DNA of 64,000 nt from CAWJKP01 sp963843465 (lineage in GTDB: Bacteria > Planctomycetota > Planctomycetia > Pirellulales > Thermoguttaceae): assembly GCA_963843465.1 (NCBI GenBank), contig CAWJKP010000001.1, forward strand, positions 1,364,001 through 1,428,000. The letters are read 5' to 3'. Shown here one piece after another: positions 1-8,724 of this stretch. How positions within the stretch are numbered: the first letter of the stretch is position 1; each line of letters opens with the position of its first letter. A program made the translations under genes and the position numbers. The notes below the pieces were generated by a model. The model made no database searches. It was not told the DNA's origin and saw only the letters and a list, made by a program, of their open reading frames with translations.

Positions 1-3000
1 CACGCTGGAAGAATGTCGTTGTCCCCATGTGCATGGGGGTGAACCGGGCTGGGACTGGAGCATCTTCGTGGACGCCGAGTTGTCCCCATGTGCATGGGGG
101 TGAACCTCCGTCCCCCCGCTGCGCTTCTGACAGCCTCTCGTTGTCCCCATGTGCATGGGGGTGAACCGGCCGCGGAGTTCTGCCGCGTGCGAATGGAGGC
201 GTTGTCCCCATGTGCATGGGGGTGAACCGTCCCACCTGATAATCCTGGAGAGAAACAGCTTCGTTGTCCCCATGTGCATGGGGGTGAACCTTGTTCTCCA
301 AGTTCGCCAAGGTCGTCTCTTGTGTTGTCCCCATGTGCATGGGGGTGAACCGGTCGGCCGGACGCTGGGCGAGTACGAGGTGGACGTTGTCCCCATGTGC
401 ATGGGGGTGAACCAGGACCCCAAGAAACGCGGCAAGGCCAGCAGCAGGTTGTCCCCATGTGCATGGGGGTGAACCGAGCAAGCTGCCCGCCGTCAAGGGC
501 CTTATGGGAAGTTGTCCCCATGTGCATGGGGGTGAACCGTTTTCCCTGCCCGCCGTGGCGACAATTTGCAAGTTGTCCCCATGTGCATGGGGGTGAACCA
601 GCCGCCGCCGCGCGGGCCTTGGACCGGGCCATCGTTGTCCCCATGTGCATGGGGGTGAACCTCCGTCCCCCCGCTGCGCTTCTGACAGCCTCTCGTTGTC
701 CCCATGTGCATGGGGGTGAACCGGCAGCGTGCGACCTCGGGCCGACACCCGATCGTTGTCCCCATGTGCATGGGGGTGAACCGCACCACCGGCAGCCGGA
801 CCAGCCACCGGCGGGGGTTGTCCCCATGTGCATGGGGGTGAACCGACTTGGAGGGAGAGGACAGCCGCAAGATGATTGTTGTCCCCATGTGCATGGGGGT
901 GAACCGCCGTCCGGCAAGCCTCGCAAGACCGCTGCTCCGTTGTCCCCATGTGCATGGGGGTGAACCGTGGACGGCGCAGGTAGGCAGAATCGTCACCACG
1001 TTGTCCCCATGTGCATGGGGGTGAACCTATTGTTCTCATTGCGGGCAGTATCCCGCTAGTGTTGTCCCCATGTGCATGGGGGTGAACCGGCCAGGCGGCA
1101 AAGGATGCGGCGAAGGCGGCCGTTGTCCCCATGTGCATGGGGGTGAACCGGCGATAATAATACTGTGCTCTGATACGTTGCGGTTGTCCCCATGTGCATG
1201 GGGGTGAACCGACGCAAGCCTCCACGCCGACCACTGAGGTCGAGTTGTCCCCATGTGCATGGGGGTGAACCGTTCTCAAATTATTTCCGGTTTTTGCGAT
1301 TTGTGTTGTCCCCATGTGCATGGGGGTGAACCGATCGACCTGGTGCCCGGCCCCGAAGATCCGGCCGTTGTCCCCATGTGCATGGGGGTGAACCGGAACG
1401 CAGCCTGTCCCAGGTGGACCGCATGTTCGTTGTCCCCATGTGCATGGGGGTGAACCGTCAGCGTACCGGCGGATTGGCTCAGGCCGTAAAGTTGTCCCCA
1501 TGTGCATGGGGGTGAACCGGATCAATCACCACCCGCAACGGCCAGGATTGCGTTGTCCCCATGTGCATGGGGGTGAACCGATGTGCAACAGAAATTGACC
1601 GATAGTATAAAAGTTGTCCCCATGTGCATGGGGGTGAACCGGTTGCGGATTGTGCGGAAGTCCGCGCCTATAAGTTGTCCCCATGTGCATGGGGGTGAAC
1701 CGGTTTGACCTTGGGCACTACTGCAACTGCTTTGGTTGTCCCCATGTGCATGGGGGTGAACCGTTGCCGGACTCGATCGGCGGCGGGCTGTACCGTTGTC
1801 CCCATGTGCATGGGGGTGAACCGCGGCCGGCCTGGGTGATCGTGGAGAACGTCGGCGTTGTCCCCATGTGCATGGGGGTGAACCGCCAAACGCAAGGGCT
1901 ATCAGGTGGCGGAAACCGTTGTCCCCATGTGCATGGGGGTGAACCGAGAGACCGCAAGGGAAGACCCTTGACAATCTCGTTGTCCCCATGTGCATGGGGG
2001 TGAACCGATCATGGCAGCCGCAGCGACTCCCACCGTCTCGTTGTCCCCATGTGCATGGGGGTGAACCGCGCTGGTCCATCTCCAGAGAGGGAAACCACCA
2101 GTTGTCCCCATGTGCATGGGGGTGAACCGTCGGCCACAATGTCGCCGAATCGGGCGTCGCCGTTGTCCCCATGTGCATGGGGGTGAACCGCTGATCCAGG
2201 GACGCGGGGCCGTTGGAAAAACGTTGTCCCCATGTGCATGGGGGTGAACCGGCCACCTTCCAGGCCCGCGAGTTCGTCGAGGTCGTTGTCCCCATGTGCA
2301 TGGGGGTGAACCGTTTTCCTGACTCCGCCAGGTGATCAGGGCCAGCGTTGTCCCCATGTGCATGGGGGTGAACCGCCGACGATCATGGGAATGAGCGTCA
2401 CCAGCGAGTTGTCCCCATGTGCATGGGGGTGAGCCGAACTCATCGCCGACTGGAACGCGCTCCGGTAGCGTTGTCCCCATGTGCATGGGGGTGAACCGGG
2501 CGTCATCGAGGAATGGGCCGGCGTGGTGTTCGTTGTCCCCATGTGCATGGGGGTGAACCGTTCTTCTCTCTCCCTCTCCTCTTCTCCCCCTCGTTGTCCC
2601 CATGTGCATGGGGGTGAACCGGTACTTGCGTCGCGTATCCGATTAGCTATAATGTTGTCCCCATGTGCATGGGGGTGAACCGGCGACTTTGCGACCGTCT
2701 TTGCGGGTGTACCAGTTGTCCCCATGTGCATGGGGGTGAACCGAAGGCGAGTTGGTGACAAATGTGTGGGACGACGTTGTCCCCATGTGCATGGGGGTGA
2801 ACCGGAGGCTTATGCCTATGCCCGCGACCAGCTCGGGTTGTCCCCATGTGCATGGGGGTGAACCGATACAATGACCAGTATCAGTCTTGATATAGACGTT
2901 GTCCCCATGTGCATGGGGGTGAACCGCATGGCACACGTCGGGCGGCAAGGCGCGAAGATGTTGTCCCCATGTGCATGGGGGTGAACCGCCGTACTGCTGG

Positions 3001-3784
3001 CCAACCGGGATCTGAAGCCGAGTTGTCCCCATGTGCATGGGGGTGAACCGGAGCTGGAGGCGACCAACACGCTCGACGTGGGCGTTGTCCCCATGTGCAT
3101 GGGGGTGAACCGCATTGCCTGGTGATCGTCGCCTGCCCGGCGGGCGTTGTCCCCATGTGCATGGGGGTGAACCGGTTTGGGGGCGGCGGCGAGATGGCCC
3201 GGAGCGAGTTGTCCCCATGTGCATGGGGGTGAACCGGGAGCATCCGGCGGAATGACGTCGGTGAGGATGTTGTCCCCATGTGCATGGGGGTGAACCGTCC
3301 CCGGAGGATGCTGCCTTGCTGCAGTTCCCGTTGTCCCCATGTGCATGGGGGTGAACCGTGAAGGCATGAGCGCCGCCTGAACGGAGACGCGTTGTCCCCA
3401 TGTGCATGGGGGTGAACCGTAACTGACAGTTGCTCCGGAGTGTTCGCTGACGTTGTCCCCATGTGCATGGGGGTGAACCGACGGGCATTGTCACCACGCA
3501 CCGCTGGCCGCAGTTGTCCCCATGTGCATGGGGGTGAACCGCTCGTTGTCGTTCGAGATCCGGCCGGCAGCCGTTGTCCCCATGTGCATGGGGGTGAACC
3601 GTACGCCTTCCGCTCGGTGGAACAGGCGTTGAAGTTGTCCCCATGTGCATGGGGGTGAACCGCAAATTCTAGAGCAACCGAAGGATTTGTACTAGTTGTC
3701 CCCATGTGCATGGGGGTGAACCGTGAAGGCGTAGGCGGAACTGCCGGCCGGCGTGAGTTGTCCCCATGTGCATGGGGGTGAACC
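1..3784 (+). CRISPR. Type I-E-like CRISPR array, 62 repeats, open at left edge
   Basis: A 28-nt direct repeat, starting GTTGTCCCC and ending GGGGGTGAACC, recurs 62 times. The first copy starts at 18 and the last at 3757, with a unit length of 60-63 bases (mostly 61), so spacers are about 32-35 nt. The repeat core CCCCATG-TG-CATGGGG is a 7-bp palindrome. Every repeat I read is identical except the one at 2408, which has GTGAGCC instead of GTGAACC. The GTnnTCCCC...GGGG...AACC pattern, 28-nt length and 61-nt unit match the type I-E repeat family. By analogy crRNAs are read from the plus strand, the leader lies left of the window and 3784 is the trailer end. Bases 1-17 are part of a spacer, so the array continues leftwards. 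No cas gene is present in the window; they may lie upstream. The spacer at 107-139 is repeated exactly at 662-694. Confidence 0.99.
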
Positions 3785-3829
3785 GGAACTCTCACGAGTT
3801 CCGCCACAGCCGCTCGCCATCACGCGCGT

Positions 3830-3916
3830 TACACCCCTTGGGGTGTAGCGGCGTTTGGCGAAGGGTAGCGAAGCGCAGCGTAGCGGAGCGCGGCCAAACG
3901 ACGCGGCGTGCGTCGT
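3830..3916. repeat. Cluster of three palindromes right after the last CRISPR repeat
   Basis: Three inverted repeats follow each other within 87 bases. TACACCCC-TT-GGGGTGTA lies at 3830-3847. CGTTTGGC (3852-3859) pairs with GCCAAACG (3893-3900) around 33 bases rich in repeated AGCG steps. ACGACGC-GGCGT-GCGTCGT lies at 3898-3916. There is no T-run after any of them, so a classical intrinsic terminator is not supported. A REP-like palindromic element or a structured transcript end for the array are possible readings. Confidence 0.6.
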
Positions 3917-3939
3917 GGCAGGGGGCTGGCCACGGGCTG

Positions 3940-4423
3940 GCAATTCGATTCCGTACCGGGAGGACCCGGCCTTGAACGTCGCCGATCTTATCGCCTACCT
4001 CAAGACGAAGTGGTTGGGGCGCGGGTGGATCACCGTGAGTACAAGGCTCCGCGACGCGATTGTCGGGCGCGTTTGGAAGATTTACGCCAACGCCTTCGAG
4101 CACAGCCACTCGCCGGTCGGCATTTTCAGTTGCGGGCAGCACTATCCGAGACGCAAACTTGGGCCTTCCAGGCGGGCAACACGACTAGGCCCAATGGCAT
4201 GGGACGGGGAATGGGGCTTGACCTGCTGAAAGAGTCCGTCCGCCTCAACAAGGGCTGCCTGGAGGTGTTCAGCCACGACGGATACGCTAGAATTGACGAG
4301 AAGGAGGAAAGATACGAGACCCGCCCGAGCATGTTTGAGGGGACGGTTCTGAACATCAGCCTCCAGTGTGACGATAGGTACTACTGCTTCAAATCCGAGG
4401 TGCCTGACACCCCGTTGTTCTAG
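3940..4423 (+). pseudogene. Remnant of a GHKL/histidine-kinase-like ATP-binding protein
   Basis: Two reading frames together encode the ends of a GHKL-type ATPase. The first frame (to about 4150) contains IYANAFEHSHS, which resembles the N-box helix. The second frame (about 4165-4423) contains GMGRGMGLDLL, a glycine-rich G-box, then a C-terminal tail ending at the TAG at 4421. The stretch that should lie between the two boxes is missing and the frame changes there, so an internal deletion plus frameshift has inactivated the gene. It precedes a STAS-like gene and a PIN-like gene on the same strand. ATP-binding proteins paired with DUF4325-type STAS-like proteins are a known arrangement; the biological role is not settled. 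The start is not definable. Confidence 0.6.
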
Positions 4424-4454
4424 CAATGCCCCGCCCCAATGGGGGATTTGCCAA

Positions 4455-4805
4455 ATGAAATGTCTTGTGCATGTGACCATCGGCGAGGACGCCATCACTC
4501 TCGACGACGGGCAAAGCATCTACCAGCAGATCAAGCCCGAACTGCTCGCCGGCCATGAAGTCGAACTCGATTTCGACGGCGTGTCCGTTTTCGCCGCGCC
4601 GTTTTTTAATGCCGCCATCGGCCAGTTGCTCAAGGACCTCCGGCCGGAGGACTTGAACCGGTCGCTGCGGGTGCGCAACCTGAACCCGACGGGCTACGAA
4701 TTGCTCAGGCGCGTTATCGAGAACGCAAAGAAGTACTATGCCGCTTCAGCGGGCTACCGCGAGGCCCAAGCGAAGGTTCTTGAGCGGTTGAGCGAGGGGG
4801 GCTAG
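4455..4805 (+). CDS. STAS-like domain protein (DUF4325 family)
   Basis: This is a 116-residue soluble protein. The segment ELDFDGVSVFAAPFFNAAIGQLL (about residues 35-58, quoted here as the motif FDGV...F...FFNAAIG) is characteristic of the STAS-like DUF4325 fold, in which a strand with a conserved DGV is followed by a helix starting near FNAAIG. I chose ATG 4455 because it lies just after the end of the preceding pseudogene and gives the expected family length. Its stop TAG shares one base with the GTG of the next gene, so the two were translationally coupled. Members of this family usually sit next to a GHKL ATPase, as here. With both partners broken, this intact gene is probably an orphan. 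No signal peptide or membrane segment is seen. Confidence 0.7.
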   Translation: MKCLVHVTIGEDAITLDDGQSIYQQIKPELLAGHEVELDFDGVSVFAAPFFNAAIGQLLKDLRPEDLNRSLRVRNLNPTGYELLRRVIENAKKYYAASAGYREAQAKVLERLSEGG

Positions 4806-5022
4806 TGGCCGTCAACTACGTCGTTCAGGCCGAGGTGATCGACATCCGCTCCGACCAGCCACGGCGATCGGACGCAATGCTGGTTGATAGCAATGTCTAG
4901 TTCTGGATGACCTATTCGGGCGCGGGCCTCGGCAGCGACTGGCAGGCCCGAGTCTACCCGCCTTACGTCAAGCGCGGTCGTGCTGCCAAGGCCAGACTTC
5001 TCCGTTGTGGCTTATCAATGGC
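4805..5022 (+). pseudogene. N-terminal remnant of a PIN-like nuclease
   Basis: Starting from GTG 4805, which overlaps the previous stop by one base, the frame reads AMLVDSNV, then a TAG at 4898-4900, then FWMTYS and onwards. A hydrophobic strand ending in an Asp followed by N-V-W/F is the hallmark first acidic motif of PIN-type nucleases. The TAG most likely replaces a TGG Trp codon. The frame stays open after the stop through VYPPYVKR and ARLLRCGLSMA until it meets the end of an insertion sequence at about 5023. The gene is thus broken twice, by a nonsense codon and by the IS. It would have been the effector-like third member of the ATPase/STAS/PIN unit; that role is inference. Confidence 0.5.
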
Positions 5023-5996
5023 TGTGCTGGTCCGTCGACTCTTGACAGCCTAAGCGATATTGGATCAGTCCCCACGCAGTGGTGGATAAGAACGATGGCA
5101 AATCAAGGTGAATCCAACAATCGGGCAGATGATTACCGTGACACCTGTGCAGATCTTTGACAATCTGGAATAAGACCGCGGTTGACGAAGACTGGTGCGC
5201 GCTATGCGCGCAGATCGCAGGCGCCGACTTCGGCACTGTAGCGGTATTGGTCCCCTACGCCGCGCCTGTACGCGCACGATGGGTAGATGCCGACGGCCTG
5301 CCTGAAACTCGACATCGAGTTCGATCCGCACGCCTGGCTTGCCTTTGACCAAGGCCCACGGCGTCGCACAGGGCGAACCACGCGGCCACTTGGGACGCGG
5401 CTCGAAGCGTGGCTTGCGGTTGGCGGGAAAGCGTGCGCGGTACACCTCGTCCGGAGTCTGGCCGTTCAGCGACATGTGCGGACGTTCGGTATTGTACCAT
5501 GCGGCCATTTCGAGTAGCTCACGCCGGAACGCTTCTCGCCGCAGCGGCACCAAGAGCAGCCAAGCGATGCACTGTTTGAGCGTCAAGATGAGCCGCTCGA
5601 CCACGGCAATGGAGCCGTGTTGACCGATGGCCCCGAAACGCGGTTTGATATGCTTGCGTCGGCACCACGGCTTGAAGTCTTTGTTGCAGAACTGGGGCCC
5701 CTTGTCGGTTACCAAGTGCCTGGGTTTGGCTTTCGCGGCGTGCATGACGCGACCGAGGAAGGCCCGCACGGCTTGCGAAGTCGGTTCTTTCCAGAACAGC
5801 GTGACGCCCATGATCCGCCGCGAGTAGTGGTCGATGACCACGCCGATCCACCAGCAGAACGGCCAGCACTGGAGCAGCGAGAAGGGCAGCCATGTGACCC
5901 AGAAACCGGAGCCTATGGGCACGGTGGTCAGATCCGTCATCCACAGATGGTTAGGGTACTTCGAGGTGACGACACGTTCCTTCGTCTGTGGCGGTT
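5023..5996 (-). mobile_element. Insertion sequence copy A, 5'-truncated
   Basis: The segment is nearly identical to the right-hand 970 bases of the intact elements at 37931-39615 and 54753-56436. It begins with the same terminal sequence, GTGCTGGTCCGTCGACTCTTG, split here as GTGCTGGTCC plus GTCGACTCTTG. Homology stops at about 5996, where the intact copies continue into the transposase N-terminal half but this copy switches to unrelated sequence. The element therefore lost its left end and can no longer transpose on its own. Confidence 0.85.
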
Positions 5997-6306
5997 GGTT
6001 GCTCGTCTCGGGCGATGGCGATTGCCGTCGCGCTTTCCCGCCCCGCGTCGTCCTGCCTACCGCCCCTTCATGCCACCCCCAAAACATGCCTTCCTCACGA
6101 GGGTCATCCGTGAATGAGAATCGCCCAATCCGAACTTCGCTACCCACGGCTGCTCGCGCGGGTTGGGGGGAAAGGGGGGATTGTGTCCTCGTCGCACGCT
6201 CGCGTCCCCCAATTCGTTCACCAGTCAGAAAATCACAACGTCCAACATGTTGGTGAATAATCCGGGTTGATAGGAGAACGATTTCTCGTGCCTGATCCAA
6301 GGTCAC
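5065..6306 (-). pseudogene. Chimeric, truncated rve-type transposase
   Basis: The open frame joins about 105 unrelated residues to the C-terminal catalytic half of the IS transposase found intact at 38162-39505. The rve/DDE core is present: the first Asp in WMTDLTT, the second in LVTDKGPQFC, and the Glu in AVVERLI. The helix-turn-helix N-terminal half is missing. The extreme C-terminus also differs from the intact copies because of a one-base change near 5265, so it reads on for about 70 extra residues. The N-terminal section, which contains FSFTDDPREEGMFWGWH, is not recognised. This is an inactive remnant. Confidence 0.8.
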
Positions 6307-7050
6307 TTTGGCCTCCTATAGCCAGATGGTCCCGTCCCGCGTGCATGTCGCAGAACGTCGAGGAGATGAAGACGCGGACGGTTCTCCAGGTGGCGGGCAT
6401 CGCCAAGTCCTAGCGGCCAGAGGATTGCTTCTCACTATTGGTACTATTGGTATTGCCGCTGCCCAACCGCACCCCCAGATCCCACCGGTCCGGGGATCGG
6501 CTGGATTCTCAAGTGCCTTCATGCCCGCGGTCCCAAGAATGGTTCATTTTCTGACGCTCGGCCAATTCATCCACCCAGCGGCCAAATTTCCCGCCAATAC
6601 TTTCCGCGATCGCCATCTCATCAATCAACGTGCCGCATCGCCGTGCGGATTGGGGTAGTCGGGACAGAATCACAGATACCTGCGGGGGGAGCTAACAATA
6701 GCCACCTCGCCCTCGTGTACAGCGACGTCTTCAACGTGCCATGCCGATCTCGGGGTCGCGAAAGTCGGGCAGGCCGGTGTTGCCGACCGCTCCACAGTCC
6801 GATAGCGGCCGTATTGCACCAGAGCATTTCGCGACTGCTTACCTGCGGAGGTGGGGCACACCGATGCCGTGGGGTGGGAGCCAAACTCCAGCGTCGGCTG
6901 GCGGTGCTCGTCTGCCAATGGACCGGAATTAGCCTCCCTAACTTCAATGTCGATTGAGACTTGCGGTTCGGTCGAGTATTTTGACCATACGCGATCCGAG
7001 TGAACCTGAATCGAAACTACCTGGCCCGCACCACGCCGATAGATCGTGGC
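6307..7050. other. Gene-poor stretch between IS remnant and hydrolase
   Basis: No convincing gene was found. A short minus-strand open stretch at about 6525-6645 (containing DEMAIAESIGG and RWVDELAERQK) looks protein-like and could be the tail of a degraded gene, but it has no start and I do not recognise it. The remaining short frames on both strands have no motif, ribosome binding site or family resemblance. Confidence 0.4.
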
Positions 7051-8193
7051 TCAAGGCGTCACGCTCGACCAGCGGGTGGCCGCCCGTTGCCAGGAAACAG
7101 GCAGATACGGCCTGTCGCAGACAACGGGCTTGCCGCTCCCGGTGGGCATCGCGGAAAGAACCCGATCGTGAAGGCCGCTTACCGTTAGTTCGCCCAGGAA
7201 CTCGAAGAGGGCTGCGTAGTACTCGGTAGGCTGCGGGTCGATGTGGTCGCCACCGTGGATCGCGATGAATTGCTTTGGCTCATTGGCCGTCTCGAAAAGC
7301 TGCCGCCCCATGGCGAAAGGAATGGTCCGGTCGGCAGTGCCGTGGCTCTGTAAAAGCCGACTGTGGTAGTTGCGGATCTTCGCCAACGAATTGAACTTTG
7401 TCCGCATCAAGTCCCTCACCGGCAGCCAGGGTATTGTCGTACGGGCAACCTCGGGCATCGAGGTGAAGGTGCTTTCCAGGACCAGACCGCGAGCGCCATC
7501 GGCGGCGGCTAGGTCGACGGCCACCGCCCCGCCCAACGATCGGCCCATGAGCACGATCTGGTTTTCGGTGATGCCCGCCCGGCGCGCCAACCACGCCCGC
7601 GCCGCCCGGGCATCGGCCAGCAAGCCTGCCTCGCTGGGCGTCCCTTCGCTGCGGCCGTAACCCCGGTAGTCGAAACCCATCACCGTCACAGCCACGCGAT
7701 CGTGGAGCAACCGTAGAACCTCGGCGCACATCGCGACATTGCCGCCGTTGCCGTGGCAGAAGAGCACGACCGCCCGGGGCTGCGGGTGGGGCACATACCA
7801 TCCGTGCAGTCGCGTACCGTCGGCCGCCACAAACCAAGCGTCCTCGAAGGTAAGCCCTGTGGGTTGCCAATTTCCGACGCGACAACACGAGGGAGTGTAG
7901 ACGAGCGCTTTCTCGATCTTATCCAACCACTTTCCTGGAGACTCCGCCGACAAAGCGATGGCCGGAACGTCGATGCGCCTGGCGGGAATGGTCTCCCAGC
8001 CCAAGATATCCCGACACGCCCGCAGCCGCCGCTCGCCGAAGACCAGTTCTGTCTGTGGCGTGACACCAATGGGGTGCAGGAGGCCAACCTCTGCGATTGA
8101 CTGGGCGAGGGATTTGAGATCGCCCATTTCCTTGCCGTGTCGAGGGACGACCCTGATGTCACGAACCTTGATCTCCACGATCTTGCTCTTCAT
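7051..8193 (-). CDS. ParB-like N-terminal domain fused to alpha/beta hydrolase
   Basis: This is a 380-residue protein of two parts. Residues 1-82 form a ParB/Srx-like N-terminal domain: a run of LKSLAQSIAEVGLLHPI-type helices, then GERR at 53-56 followed by LRACRDILGW. Residues 85-330 form an alpha/beta hydrolase of the S33/FrsA-like type: HGNGG oxyanion loop at 147-151, nucleophile Ser219 in GRSLGG, Asp288 in HGTADRTIPF, and His317 in GGDH. The last 50 residues resemble neither family. AAGGAGG at 8204-8210 gives a good ribosome binding site about 10 bases before the ATG. Hydrolases of this family in planctomycetes normally start near KWLDKIEKALVY and stand alone, so this looks like a deletion-made in-frame join, though a genuine fusion is possible. 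The catalytic triad appears complete. No signal peptide is seen. Confidence 0.8.
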   Translation of the reverse strand: MKSKIVEIKVRDIRVVPRHGKEMGDLKSLAQSIAEVGLLHPIGVTPQTELVFGERRLRACRDILGWETIPARRIDVPAIALSAESPGKWLDKIEKALVYTPSCCRVGNWQPTGLTFEDAWFVAADGTRLHGWYVPHPQPRAVVLFCHGNGGNVAMCAEVLRLLHDRVAVTVMGFDYRGYGRSEGTPSEAGLLADARAARAWLARRAGITENQIVLMGRSLGGAVAVDLAAADGARGLVLESTFTSMPEVARTTIPWLPVRDLMRTKFNSLAKIRNYHSRLLQSHGTADRTIPFAMGRQLFETANEPKQFIAIHGGDHIDPQPTEYYAALFEFLGELTVSGLHDRVLSAMPTGSGKPVVCDRPYLPVSWQRAATRWSSVTP

Positions 8194-8724
8194 GGTGATG
8201 GTTCCTCCTTGAATTCCTGGAAGTCTGGACGACGCCGACTCCCCATGATGCCGGCGACGGCGAGTCGAATCAGTAATCGTCCCTCTCAGAAGGAGGTGTT
8301 TAGGTAAACTTTGCCGATTGTAATGGGGGGATGTCTGTCAAGCGGTGGGGTGGTACCTAGGATATCATGCGAGGGGGGGTGAGGCCACACGGAGGCCCTG
8401 GCATTCTCGCAAGATGGAATGAAACCGGTACGATCGCTCAGGCCTCCACACCGGGAGGTCTGACACCGTCGGATAATCGGAATATTTGATACATTTACTC
8501 TAAACTCCCTGATCGCGAATTGTCGATGAGGATCGCGGCAAAGAAACCACTTCCGTGTCTTCCCGTCGGTCACGACTGACCACAGCGAAGGATCTGCTCG
8601 AATGTTCGGGAGATGCTTCGCTGCGCCCAGCATGAACGAATGCCGCTGTTGTTCCTAGCCGATCCTGCGTCAACATAGTTACCCCGCAGCTACTTCTGCA
8701 CAGCCCAATTCTCGGCACGGTGCC
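8194..8724. other. Divergent intergenic region upstream of the acyl cluster
   Basis: This 530-base stretch separates the minus-strand hydrolase from the plus-strand acyl cluster and should carry both promoters. Apart from the ribosome binding site at 8204-8210, I see no gene and no clear -35/-10 pair. Minus-strand frames between 8286 and 8718 have no recognisable motif. Confidence 0.4.

Noticed and set aside
149..3665. Many long open frames on both strands at the left end, full of HPHAHGDN or PMCMGVN repeats
   Set aside because: They are translations of the CRISPR repeat; the period of 61 bases and spacer variability show this is not coding.
3301..3756. Similarity between spacers at 3358 and 3723 (both start GTGAAGGC)
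   Set aside because: Identity fades after eight bases; this is not enough to argue for a shared target.
6308..6957. Several short overlapping frames after IS copy A
   Set aside because: No family motif, signal peptide or ribosome binding site; probably gene debris.
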